From: Planctomycetota bacterium | GTDB lineage: Bacteria; Planctomycetota; Planctomycetia; Planctomycetales; Planctomycetaceae | DNA: 64,000 bases | Reading direction: 5' to 3' | NCBI GenBank assembly: GCA_003388505.1 | Contig: QQVO01000065.1 | Span: 17,557 to 81,556 of the forward strand | Shown: one piece after another, positions 51,652 through 60,013 of the stretch | Position numbering within the stretch: the first letter of the stretch is position 1 | How the letters are laid out: the number at the start of each line of letters is the position of its first letter | Notes under the pieces: generated by a model | Told to the model about the DNA's origin: nothing | The model's database searches: none | What the model saw: the letters and a program-made list of their open reading frames with translations, nothing else | Translations under genes and position numbers: made by a program

Positions 51652-52195
51652 ACAAAGCTCGAAGCTCACCTCACCGGGACAGAGTGCAAGCCGCACTTTG
51701 CAGCGTCAAACTCGCGACGCAGAGTCGCCGAGACGCAAAAAGCCGCAGAGGTATCTTCGGGGAGATCCCCGGAAATCAACAACACGACCGCTGTTTGGCC
51801 GCGCAGGCGGAGAGGTCGGCTCTGCGCCTGATCCCGGTATCCGCAGTATGGCGGCTTTCCCTCCGTTCTCACGGGTTCCCCGCCACCGCCGAGACATAGT
51901 CGCGAAGGAGGCCCGCCAACGGCTCTCCACCGTCACGGAATGAAGCGCCGTACTCTCGCATTCCACTTTGCGAGTCTTTGCGCCATAGCCCGGATTATTC
52001 GTAGCGCACGCTGCCAGCGTGCGTCACCGTTGACTTGGCGTCGGCGTGCAATGCGTTCGAAAAGCGCGGCGCTTTGGGCAACTTCTTGATAACCTGCTGT
52101 TTGGCAAACACTTATGGTGAACCGGGCCCTCGCCATGAATAATCCGGGATAGCGCCTTTGCGTCAAAAACCACCGAAGGTCTGAAGCAGCCGCCC
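51652..52195. other. convergent gap full of repeats
   Basis: 544 bases between two convergent genes. 51710-51985 has inverted ACGCAGAG/CGAGACGCAAAAAG and CTTTGCGAGTCTTTGCGCC blocks, a common kind of degraded repeat; 51989-52148 is the clean MITE-like element family C copy 2. No gene. Confidence 0.6.
51989..52148 (+). repeat. MITE-like element family C, copy 2
   Basis: 160 bases with perfect 12-base terminal inverted repeats CCCGGATTATTC and GAATAATCCGGG, and an internal GCACGCTGCCAGCGTGC palindrome shared with copy 1. No open frame of interest. Could be a remnant of a transposon, but no clear target duplication was identified. Confidence 0.7.
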
Positions 52196-53506
52196 TCACT
52201 CGCCCCGGAAGATCGTCACGCTGGCCTGGCCGACGCGGGTGAAGCTGAGGTTCATCACCACCTTGTTCCCGGCGGCCAAAGGTTCGCCGCGGACGACGTT
52301 CAGACCGCATTCCGGGTCGGGGTCGTCGCAGTTGAGCGTGAACGGAACGACTCCGTTCCGGAGCGCCAGCAGCGAGGCCGCCAGTTCCAGCGCGCCGTCG
52401 CCGGCGCCGGAGTTGCCCCAGAAGCCCTTCAGACCGACGACAGGCACGTTCGCAGCCGCGTCGCCGAAGACGTCGTGAATCGCGCGGGCCTCCTGAAGAT
52501 CACTCAACCTGCCGCCCAGGCCGTGGGCGTTGATGTGCCCGATATCGCCGGGCTCGAGATCCGCCGATGAGAGAGCGTTTCGCATCGCCGCCGACACGGC
52601 CCGACGAATATCGGGCTTCCCGTCGGGACCGCACACGCACGTGGTGGCGGCGCCCAGAAATGTCCCCAGGACGTTGGCCCCGCGCCGCCGCGCATGTTCC
52701 GCTTCCTCGAGGATCAAGGTGCAAGAACCCTCGCCCAGCGCCGTTCCGCAGCGGTTGACGTCAAACGGCCTCACGCAGGTCAGAGGGTTGGCCGCCTCGG
52801 AGGCGAATTCGTGCCACAGCAGCGTGTGGATCGCTTTCACCGGATGCACCCGCGCCCCGGTCGCGCCGGTGATCATGATGTCCGCCCAGCCGCGGCGGAT
52901 AATCGAAGAGGCCTCCCGGATCGCCAGATTGGCCGAGGCGTCTTCCAGCGTGAGCGAGTTGTTCGGTCCCCGCGCATCAGCGGCGATCCCGATGTGACAC
53001 GCCGGCATGTTCGGCAGGTATTTCAGCAGCCACAGCGGCTCCATGTCGCCCAGGCCTTCCTGGCCCCACTTCTCGAAGTGAAACTGCTGTTCGGAGTCGA
53101 GACACGCCTGATTCGGATCCTTCAGTGTGTCGGGAGGCGTGAGCATCAGGTTCGCGCCGAACTCAACCCCCATGCGGCTGTGGTCAATGTCGTCCAGCGG
53201 CAGCGCGGCATCTTCAATGGCCAGCGAGGCCGACGCCACGCCGAGTTGGATATCGCGGCACATCAGCTTGACGCTCTTCCGCTGCGCCTTCGGAAAGACC
53301 TTCCGCGCGGTCGAGTCCGTGAACTCCTTGATCTCACCCGCCACGCCGCCCGGCAGAATTGAACAGTCGAACATCTCGACTTGTGCGATGCCGCTCTTGC
53401 CGGCGGCCAGCGATTCCCAGAACGGATCGCGTCCGATCCCCACGGGGCTGATGATCCCCAGTCCGGTCACCACGACCTGTCGCGAATTGTGATTGTCGCC
53501 AGTCAT
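52196..53506 (-). CDS. ketosynthase-fold protein without catalytic Cys (chain-length-factor-like)
   Basis: A 436-residue beta-ketoacyl-ACP synthase-fold protein, full-length, start MTGDNHNSRQVVVTGLGIIS. The fold markers are clear (VVVTGLGIISPVGIGRDPFW, DIGHINAHGLGG, ending SFTRVGQASVTIF). The active site is altered: where FabF has T-A-C-A-S this protein has L-E-D-A-S (Asp189), the first His is kept (His328 in INAHG), Lys360 is kept, and the second His is Asn365 (KGFWGN). It therefore cannot do Claisen condensation in the normal way; it is reminiscent of KS-beta/chain-length factors, which pair with an active KS. Downstream of fabF by 127 bases, same strand, with acpP upstream. Start ATG 53506. 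Confidence 0.85.
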   Translation of the reverse strand: MTGDNHNSRQVVVTGLGIISPVGIGRDPFWESLAAGKSGIAQVEMFDCSILPGGVAGEIKEFTDSTARKVFPKAQRKSVKLMCRDIQLGVASASLAIEDAALPLDDIDHSRMGVEFGANLMLTPPDTLKDPNQACLDSEQQFHFEKWGQEGLGDMEPLWLLKYLPNMPACHIGIAADARGPNNSLTLEDASANLAIREASSIIRRGWADIMITGATGARVHPVKAIHTLLWHEFASEAANPLTCVRPFDVNRCGTALGEGSCTLILEEAEHARRRGANVLGTFLGAATTCVCGPDGKPDIRRAVSAAMRNALSSADLEPGDIGHINAHGLGGRLSDLQEARAIHDVFGDAAANVPVVGLKGFWGNSGAGDGALELAASLLALRNGVVPFTLNCDDPDPECGLNVVRGEPLAAGNKVVMNLSFTRVGQASVTIFRGE

Positions 53507-53633
53507 TCGGCTCGCCGTTTCTCATCGCCTTGCTGACGCGACCGGCCGAAACGCGAAATGCGGCGCTCAGGCCGAAGCGTTTGCAGGTCCGGCAGTTCCT
53601 TGCCGCGCTCAGCAGCATCCCGGTCGGGCTCGG

Positions 53634-54878
53634 TTACGCCACCCGGCCGAAAACAAGGCATGCGTTGTGTCCCCCGAATCCAAAGCTGTTCTTCAGAATC
53701 CTGTCGATTTTCATGCGACGCGGCTCGTGAGGAACGTAGTCGAGATCGCACTCGGGATCGGGATTCTCCAGATTGATCGTCGGCGGCGCGATCTGCTCGG
53801 TCAGCGCGAGAGTTGAAATCACGCACTCCACCCCTCCCGACGCGCCCAGCAGGTGTCCGAGGTGGCTCTTCGTGCTCGAAACAGCCAGGTTCCGGGCGTG
53901 CTCGCCGAACACCGTCTTGATCGCCGTGGTCTCCGCCACGTCCCCGAGTGGCGTGCTCGTCCCGTGGGCGTTGATATAGTCGACCGACTCCGGATCAATC
54001 CGCGCGTCTCGCAGCGCCGCCGCCATCGCTCGCGCAGCCCCCCGGCCTTCCGGGTCGGGCGCCGTCATGTGAGTGCCGTCGGCCGTCATCCCGTATCCGA
54101 GCATCTCCGCCAGAATCGGCGCGCCGCGCCGACGGGCACGCTCCATTTCTTCCAGGATCATCACCCCCGCCCCTTCCGCAATCACGAAACCGTCCCGGTC
54201 GCGATCCCAGGGACGGCTGGCTGCACTCGGTGTTTCGCAGTTGGTCGAGAGCGCCCGCATCCGGGCGAAGCCGGAGACTCCCATCGGAGTAATGGCCGCT
54301 TCGCTCCCGCCGGCCACCATCACGTCGGCCATGTCGTTTTGAATCAGCTTGAAGGCGTCGCCGATGGCGTTCGTCGCCGAGGCGCACGCCGTCGCCACGG
54401 CGCTGTTCGGTCCCCGCAGCTTCCAGCGAACCGAGATGTTCCCGGCCGCGGCGTTGACCATCAGCTTGGGAATCATGAACGGGCTGACCCGTCTCGGTCC
54501 CCGGTCGAACAGCATCGTGTGCTGGTTCTCGATCTCGTTGAGACCGCCGATTCCGCTGCCGACCAGCACGCCGTACCGGTACGGATCGCCCTCGTCGAAA
54601 TCGATCTCCGACTGCCGCATGGCGCGATCGGCCGCCACCATCGCGAACTGCACGAAGCGGTCCAGCCGCTTGATGTCCTTATCGAGCAATCCCAGCATCG
54701 ACGCGGCGTCGAATTGCGGAATCTCCCCGGCGATGTCGACGTTGAACGCCGAACAGTCGAACCGGTTGATGCGCGAAACCCCGCTCTTGCCGGCGCAGAC
54801 GTTGTCCCAGAATTCTGAGACTTCGCACCCCAGAGCAGTGACGACGCCCAGGCCTGTGACGGCGACGCGTCTGGACAT
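53634..54878 (-). CDS. fabF: beta-ketoacyl-ACP synthase II
   Basis: A 414-residue condensing enzyme with the complete Cys-His-His triad: Cys165 in ATACASATN, His305 in INAHGTSTP, Lys337 and His342 in STKSHLGHLLGA. Starts MSRRVAVTGLGVVTALG and ends SFGFGGHNACLVF as in FabF. Normal FabF elongates acyl-ACP by two carbons in fatty acid synthesis. The pair with an inactive paralogue directly downstream and acpP upstream (stop to start 3 bases) is unusual for plain fatty acid synthesis. ATG 54878. Confidence 0.93.
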   Translation of the reverse strand: MSRRVAVTGLGVVTALGCEVSEFWDNVCAGKSGVSRINRFDCSAFNVDIAGEIPQFDAASMLGLLDKDIKRLDRFVQFAMVAADRAMRQSEIDFDEGDPYRYGVLVGSGIGGLNEIENQHTMLFDRGPRRVSPFMIPKLMVNAAAGNISVRWKLRGPNSAVATACASATNAIGDAFKLIQNDMADVMVAGGSEAAITPMGVSGFARMRALSTNCETPSAASRPWDRDRDGFVIAEGAGVMILEEMERARRRGAPILAEMLGYGMTADGTHMTAPDPEGRGAARAMAAALRDARIDPESVDYINAHGTSTPLGDVAETTAIKTVFGEHARNLAVSSTKSHLGHLLGASGGVECVISTLALTEQIAPPTINLENPDPECDLDYVPHEPRRMKIDRILKNSFGFGGHNACLVFGRVA

Positions 54879-54881
54879 CTT

Positions 54882-55118
54882 CTACGACTGCTCCCGCTGC
54901 TGGATGTACTCGATCGCGTCACCGACGGTGCGGATCTTCTCGTAGTCTTCGTCGGGGATCGTGACGCCGAACGTATCTTCAAACCGCATCACGAGTTCCA
55001 CGACGTCGAGTGAGTCCGCTTTCAGATCGTCAACGAACGAACTCTCCCGCGAAATTTCCTCCTGCGGAACGCTCAGTTGCTCGCTGACAATTTCGATGAC
55101 TTTCTCTTCAGTCGCCAC
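54882..55118 (-). CDS. acpP: acyl carrier protein
   Basis: A 78-residue ACP. The phosphopantetheine site is [10 protein letters not shown] (Ser about residue 36) with the usual acidic helix II following ([19 protein letters not shown]). GTG start at 55118 with AGGAGAAGAGG upstream. Ends three bases before fabF, so the two are coupled. Size and charge are those of standard bacterial AcpP. Confidence 0.93.
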   Translation of the reverse strand: MATEEKVIEIVSEQLSVPQEEISRESSFVDDLKADSLDVVELVMRFEDTFGVTIPDEDYEKIRTVGDAIEYIQQREQS

Positions 55119-55673
55119 ACCTCTTCTCCTTAACTTGACGGTTGTCTGGGCGAAGGCGGAACCGGCTGGCGCCGGAGACGTCTCGTCGCGGCCGCGTCTC
55201 GCCGCTGATTGCCTCTCTGGGCGGCCGACGAACTCGTCAGAACCGCCGCCTTGACTGGAAACGTGCTCCCATGCCGGATCTGCGGATTGTACTCGGCGCG
55301 AGTCGACCGGAACAGAACCGTCCAGACTTCACGCACATGCCGGGCGGGTCGACTCGAACTGCGGGAGATCGAAAACTCCCCGCCACGGGGCGCCCCCGGG
55401 GGGATCTTGCGGTTGGCGGCCGGCCGACGTCAGGCGCACACTGATTCGTCCTGAATCTGCGAGCGGCAAACAGAAATCTCCCCTTCCAGCAGTCGACGTA
55501 CGGGCGAAGGTATAACGCCTTTCGCAGGTTATGTAAACTGCAATAGACTCGGCAAGCATCCGCGCGCCGCAACCCGCCGCAACCCGCCGCAACGCCGCAA
55601 CTGTCAACCGGCTCGCTACAGATAGTGCGCAGCATCCGCTGACGTTCGGGCTCTTCAAGACTGAGAACCGCCA
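55119..55673. other. divergent gap upstream of acpP and the ECF gene
   Basis: 555 bases. It should hold the acpP promoter (minus) and the ECF gene promoter (plus). A tandem CCGCAACCCG repeat of about 3.5 units is at 55567-55600. No gene. Confidence 0.55.
55567..55600 (+). repeat. tandem 10-base repeat upstream of sigma factor gene
   Basis: CCGCAACCCG repeated: two full units followed by CCGCAACG and CCGCAA. It lies about 75 bases before the start of the sigma factor gene. Confidence 0.7.
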
Positions 55674-56240
55674 ATGACGACGGACGACCGGCCCGATGAT
55701 TGGTCGCTGGCCGACTATCGGCAGTACCTGCAGTTCCTCGCCCGCGTGCAGGTCCATCGGCGGTGGCAATCCAAGTTCGACGACTCCGATCTTGTACAGC
55801 AGACTCTCATGCAGGCCCATCAGGCGCTGAACCAGTTTCGAGGAACGACCTCTGAGGAGTTCGCGGCCTGGTTGCGGCAAATTCTGGCCCGCAATCTGGC
55901 ACACGCGGTGCGCGATTTCTCGCGGGAAAAACGGGATATTGCACGGGAGCGGTCGCTTGATCAGGCCTTGGCGGAGTCTTCACTCCGTCTCGAAGGCTGG
56001 CTGGCGGACGACCAATCCTCTCCAAGTCAACGTGCAGAACGTAATGAACGTGCGCTACGCCTCGCGGCAGCGGTCGAGTCACTGCCCGAAACTCAGCGTG
56101 ATGTCATCGTGCTGCATTATTGGCAGGGATGGACACTGATGCAGATTGCGGAGGAACTCGGAAGGACATCTGGATCAGTCGCAGGATTGCTGCACCGCGG
56201 TGTTGGAAAACTGCGCGACTCCTTGAACGACTTTGACTGA
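55674..56240 (+). CDS. ECF RNA polymerase sigma factor, planctomycete STK-linked type
   Basis: A 188-residue ECF sigma factor. Sigma region 2 spans about residues 33-85 (QSKFDDSDLVQQTLMQAHQA, then FAAWLRQILARNLAHAVRDF) and region 4 about 130-185 (LPETQRDVIVLHYWQGWTLM followed by ELGRTSGSVAGLLHRGVGKL). No anti-sigma factor is next to it; instead a membrane Ser/Thr kinase starts on its stop codon. This is the ECF/STK arrangement known in planctomycetes, where the kinase is thought to control the sigma factor. ATG 55674. Confidence 0.9.
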   Translation: MTTDDRPDDWSLADYRQYLQFLARVQVHRRWQSKFDDSDLVQQTLMQAHQALNQFRGTTSEEFAAWLRQILARNLAHAVRDFSREKRDIARERSLDQALAESSLRLEGWLADDQSSPSQRAERNERALRLAAAVESLPETQRDVIVLHYWQGWTLMQIAEELGRTSGSVAGLLHRGVGKLRDSLNDFD

Positions 56241-59200
56241 TGGGAAATCCCACCGCAGAAGAACCCGACACCAATCCGAGGTTGAATGCCGCGATTGCCC
56301 GATTCCTTGACGAAGAAGCGTCAGAAGTCGGTTGCGACCGTGCCCGGCTGCTGGACGATTTCCAGGAGGTTCGCTCCGACCTGCAAGACTTCCTTGGGGC
56401 ACATGACCGGATGAATGAGCTGGCGGCCGGTCTGCGACCGACGACATCCGTGCTCGGACGCCCAGATGCTGATGCAACGCTGCTGAACCCGAGCACTCCG
56501 GCGAAAGCTCCCTCAAGAGCGCCGCCCACACTGCCGGGCACAGACCGAGAGGAATCCTCACTACCAGTGGCCGAGGGCCGCGTGCGTTACTTCGGCGATT
56601 ACGAATTGCTGGAGGAAATTGCCCGTGGCGGGATGGGAGTGGTGTATCGGGCACGTCAAGTGACGCTCAACAGAGTCGTTGCGGTCAAGATGATCCTCTC
56701 CGGTCAACTCGCCTCGCGTCAAGACATTCAACGGTTTCGTGCGGAGGCCGAAGCGGCCGCTCATCTTGACCATCCAGGAATTGTCCCCGTCCACGAGGTG
56801 GGAGAACACAACGGGCAGCATTACTTCTCGATGGGATTCGTAAACGGGCCGAGCCTGACATCGGAACTATCTGACGGCCCGCTTGCTCCTCAACGTGCGG
56901 CAACTTTGGTGCGGAATGTTGCAGAGGCGGTTGGATATGCACACGGAAAGGGCGTCATTCACCGAGATCTGAAGCCCGGGAACATCCTGCTGGACCAGTC
57001 TGGTCAACCGCGCATCACAGACTTCGGTCTCGCCAAGCGATTGCGGGTGGAGACGAGCCTGACGGCCACCGGACAGATCCTGGGAACTCCCAGTTACATG
57101 CCTCCGGAGCAGGCCGCGGGTCGCGCGGACAGCGTGCAGGTGACTGCCGACGTCTATTCGCTGGGAGCGGTCCTGTATGCGTGTCTCACGGGGCGCCCGC
57201 CGTTTCAGGCTGCTAATCCCGTCGAGACGATGCGTCAGGTGCTTGAACAGGAGCCCGTCCCGCCGCGGCAGTTCAACCCCGCGATTCCCAAAGACCTGGA
57301 GACGATCTGCCTGAAGTGCCTCGAGAAAAGCCGACGCCGACGATACCGCTCGATGCGCAATCTGTCGGCTGATTTGGACCGCTTTCTCGACGGCAAGCCT
57401 GTGGAGGCACGGCCGATCTCCAGCTCGGCCCGTGTCTGGCGATGGTGTCGTCGCCGCCCGCTGGTTGCTTCGCTCAGCGTGTTGCTGATCCTCTCGATGG
57501 TCATCGGCACAACATTGTCGCTGCGTTTCGCTTCGCGTGCCGATGAACGCGCCGACGCGGCGTTGACGGCGGAAGGACTCGCGACGAGGCGTGCAGTGGC
57601 GGAAACGGCGGCGCGCGAGGAGGAGCGGAATCAACGCCTCAAGGCCGAGCAACTCGCGGCACGGATTGCCATGAATCGCGGACTCGATCTTTGCGATCGA
57701 GGTGAAACGCACGAGGGTCTGCTCTGGCTGGCGCACGCCCTGGAGTCCGTTCCTCAAGGGGCGGACGACCTCGAACAAACGATTCGTTCGCACCTGGGGG
57801 CCTGGGGGGAGCGAACCCGGCCGATCGCTGCAATTCAAGAACTCGAAGGCAAGTTCATGACGTTCAGTCCAGACGGTCGATTCATACTGACAAAGACCGA
57901 GAAAGATAACGGTGTGCTGCTGCGCGTCAGGTCAGTCGGTGAGCCGATGAAGACCGTCAAAGACGTTTTGCTGATGGGAGAATTCCGGTCGGCGTACTTC
58001 AGCCAGAACGAAGGGATTCTGGCAATCGCTGAGGAGAGTGGAAAACTCACCGTCCACTCTCTTGGCGATGATCCGTCCAGTGCTGGCCCATTGATGCACG
58101 CTGCAGCGGTTGATTTCGCGGCATTTGCTGGCGATGGACAGCGTCTGTTAACGATCGACGCCGAATCAAGGCTGCACAACTGGGATCTCGCAAGTGGCGC
58201 GATGATCGGCGGACCTCAGCAATTGTCTGGCGCAGTGACCACAGCCGCCGTCGATGGAGACACCGGGCTATTGGTTGTCGGGTATCAGAGCGGCGGAGTT
58301 GAATTGTACGCGCGGATAAACGGCGGAGAGGTCGATCAACAACTTCAGATTCCGGGTCCGATTCACAACATTCGCTTCTCCGCAGACGGAACGCGGGTCG
58401 CGTTCGACGCCGGTGATGGAGTTCACATTCTGCACGTCTCCGACGGGAGTGAGATCGCGGTTCTGAACAATCAGGCCAACTGTTATTGGCTCGATCCAGA
58501 AACATTGGCAACCGTTGGACGCCGCGACCGAAGGGCGCGAGTGTGGAACCTGCCCTCATCGGATGAAGCCCCCCCTGCAGTCCTGCGCGCCTTGGTGACC
58601 AACGGTTCGCTCGCAGCAGCCGCACAGAATTACCTGGTTTCAACGTCAAAGATGCAAGGCTGGACAACGCAAATCGGCCACGTCCAGGTCTGGTCGACGG
58701 AGACCGGCGAACCGATCACGCCTCCATTGCCGCATGAGGCCATTGAAGGAATCAGTCTCAACGGATCAAATCTGGTCACCGCGAGCGACGGGGTTCTGCG
58801 AGTCTGGTCACTGAAGGACCAGCAGGCTCGAATGGAACCGATCTTGAGGATGACTCACCCGAATGTCGGATGGGTGAATTCCACGGAATTCAGTCCCGAC
58901 GGCTCGAAACTGCTGACCGGAACGGTCGACGGCACTGCGAGGCTGTGGGACTCGCAATCGGGGGAGCTGCTGCACGACGTGATTTTCCATCGGAAGCGCG
59001 GTGGTGAAATCCGCAGGGCTCTGTTCAGTCCAGATGGTCAGATGATCGTCACTGCCAGCCATGATGGGACGGTGCGGCTCTGGAACACGTCAGACGGCAG
59101 CCCCATCGGCGACCCGCTTCCACACTCCTCTCCGAATGACCTCAGAATGGTCTGGTCAGTTGCGTTCCATCCAGAGGGTAAACTGCTTGCCACCGGCACT

Positions 59201-59902
59201 GGGTCTTACGGTGACCCACCAGAGCGAGAGGTCTGGATTCGACTGTGGAACGTCGAAACAGGCGAACAGGTTGGGCGAACAGAGTCGATGTACGGTGGTG
59301 TGCGATGTCTCGCGTTCTCGCCGGACGGAGAAATGCTGGCCTCAGCTGGACTCGATGGTAACGCGCGGCTCTGGAACGCAACGACGATGGAACCGATTGG
59401 ACCAGTGATGCCCCACCCCGCGGATGTCCGTGCTATCGCCTTTCACCCGAGCGGTGGGGTGGTCGTGACCGGTTGTGAAGATGGTCTGGCACGGCTGTGG
59501 AGCGTCGAAACCGGGCAGCCGCTTGGCGTCTCGTTGAAGCATGCCCAAGCGATTTCATGCGTCACAGTCAGCCCTGATGGTGAATCCATCGCAACGGCAA
59601 GCCACGACAAGACGGCACGCCTGTGGGATGCCTATTCAGGGCAACCGCTGGGTGGACCGTTGTGGCACCGTGCGCCAGCCTTGTGGGTCTCGTTTCACCC
59701 TGATGGGACACAACTCACTACAGCATCACCCGATCATCTCGCACGAATCTGGCAATTGCGGCCGCCCGTGCGCGAACGTGTCGATCAGATCTCGCTCTGC
59801 ACCGAAGTGACAACCGGCATGACGCTCGATGCCGATGGAACGGCCCGTAACCTGACGCCGGCAGAGTGGGAGGAGCGGCGCGCCAGATTACGATCGCCCT
59901 GA
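56240..59902 (+). CDS. Ser/Thr protein kinase with WD40 repeats
   Basis: A 1220-residue membrane kinase. Kinase domain about 113-385: GGMGVVYRARQVTL (Gly loop), VAVKMIL (Lys), HRDLKPGNILLD (about 240, catalytic Asp and Asn), ITDFGLAKRL (DFG). Then a helix at about 408-430 (ASLSVLLILSMVIGTTLSLR), a helical linker, and a WD40 propeller from about 535 to 1190 with repeats like FSPDGSKLLTGTVDGTARLW and FSPDGEMLASAGLDGNARLW. The start codon ATG shares its A with the stop TGA of the sigma gene, so translation is coupled. The propeller is likely the sensor or a substrate platform. Complete catalytic motifs. Confidence 0.92.
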   Translation: MGNPTAEEPDTNPRLNAAIARFLDEEASEVGCDRARLLDDFQEVRSDLQDFLGAHDRMNELAAGLRPTTSVLGRPDADATLLNPSTPAKAPSRAPPTLPGTDREESSLPVAEGRVRYFGDYELLEEIARGGMGVVYRARQVTLNRVVAVKMILSGQLASRQDIQRFRAEAEAAAHLDHPGIVPVHEVGEHNGQHYFSMGFVNGPSLTSELSDGPLAPQRAATLVRNVAEAVGYAHGKGVIHRDLKPGNILLDQSGQPRITDFGLAKRLRVETSLTATGQILGTPSYMPPEQAAGRADSVQVTADVYSLGAVLYACLTGRPPFQAANPVETMRQVLEQEPVPPRQFNPAIPKDLETICLKCLEKSRRRRYRSMRNLSADLDRFLDGKPVEARPISSSARVWRWCRRRPLVASLSVLLILSMVIGTTLSLRFASRADERADAALTAEGLATRRAVAETAAREEERNQRLKAEQLAARIAMNRGLDLCDRGETHEGLLWLAHALESVPQGADDLEQTIRSHLGAWGERTRPIAAIQELEGKFMTFSPDGRFILTKTEKDNGVLLRVRSVGEPMKTVKDVLLMGEFRSAYFSQNEGILAIAEESGKLTVHSLGDDPSSAGPLMHAAAVDFAAFAGDGQRLLTIDAESRLHNWDLASGAMIGGPQQLSGAVTTAAVDGDTGLLVVGYQSGGVELYARINGGEVDQQLQIPGPIHNIRFSADGTRVAFDAGDGVHILHVSDGSEIAVLNNQANCYWLDPETLATVGRRDRRARVWNLPSSDEAPPAVLRALVTNGSLAAAAQNYLVSTSKMQGWTTQIGHVQVWSTETGEPITPPLPHEAIEGISLNGSNLVTASDGVLRVWSLKDQQARMEPILRMTHPNVGWVNSTEFSPDGSKLLTGTVDGTARLWDSQSGELLHDVIFHRKRGGEIRRALFSPDGQMIVTASHDGTVRLWNTSDGSPIGDPLPHSSPNDLRMVWSVAFHPEGKLLATGTGSYGDPPEREVWIRLWNVETGEQVGRTESMYGGVRCLAFSPDGEMLASAGLDGNARLWNATTMEPIGPVMPHPADVRAIAFHPSGGVVVTGCEDGLARLWSVETGQPLGVSLKHAQAISCVTVSPDGESIATASHDKTARLWDAYSGQPLGGPLWHRAPALWVSFHPDGTQLTTASPDHLARIWQLRPPVRERVDQISLCTEVTTGMTLDADGTARNLTPAEWEERRARLRSP

Positions 59903-60013
59903 ATTCACCACATGGATGAAAATTGACTGAAAACCGCGCAGCGCTGACATGGCAGTGGGCTCTGTAACCCTGTTCGGAACTGTTTGACGGTTTACTTCTT
60001 GCAGGGAAATGTC

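Noticed and set aside
51710..51985. Inverted blocks ACGCAGAG...CTTTGCG as a CRISPR or phage remnant
   Set aside because: No regular spacing and only degenerate arms; it looks like one more decayed dispersed repeat.
55567..55600. Tandem decamer as a CRISPR-like array
   Set aside because: Units are contiguous without spacers and only 10 bases long.
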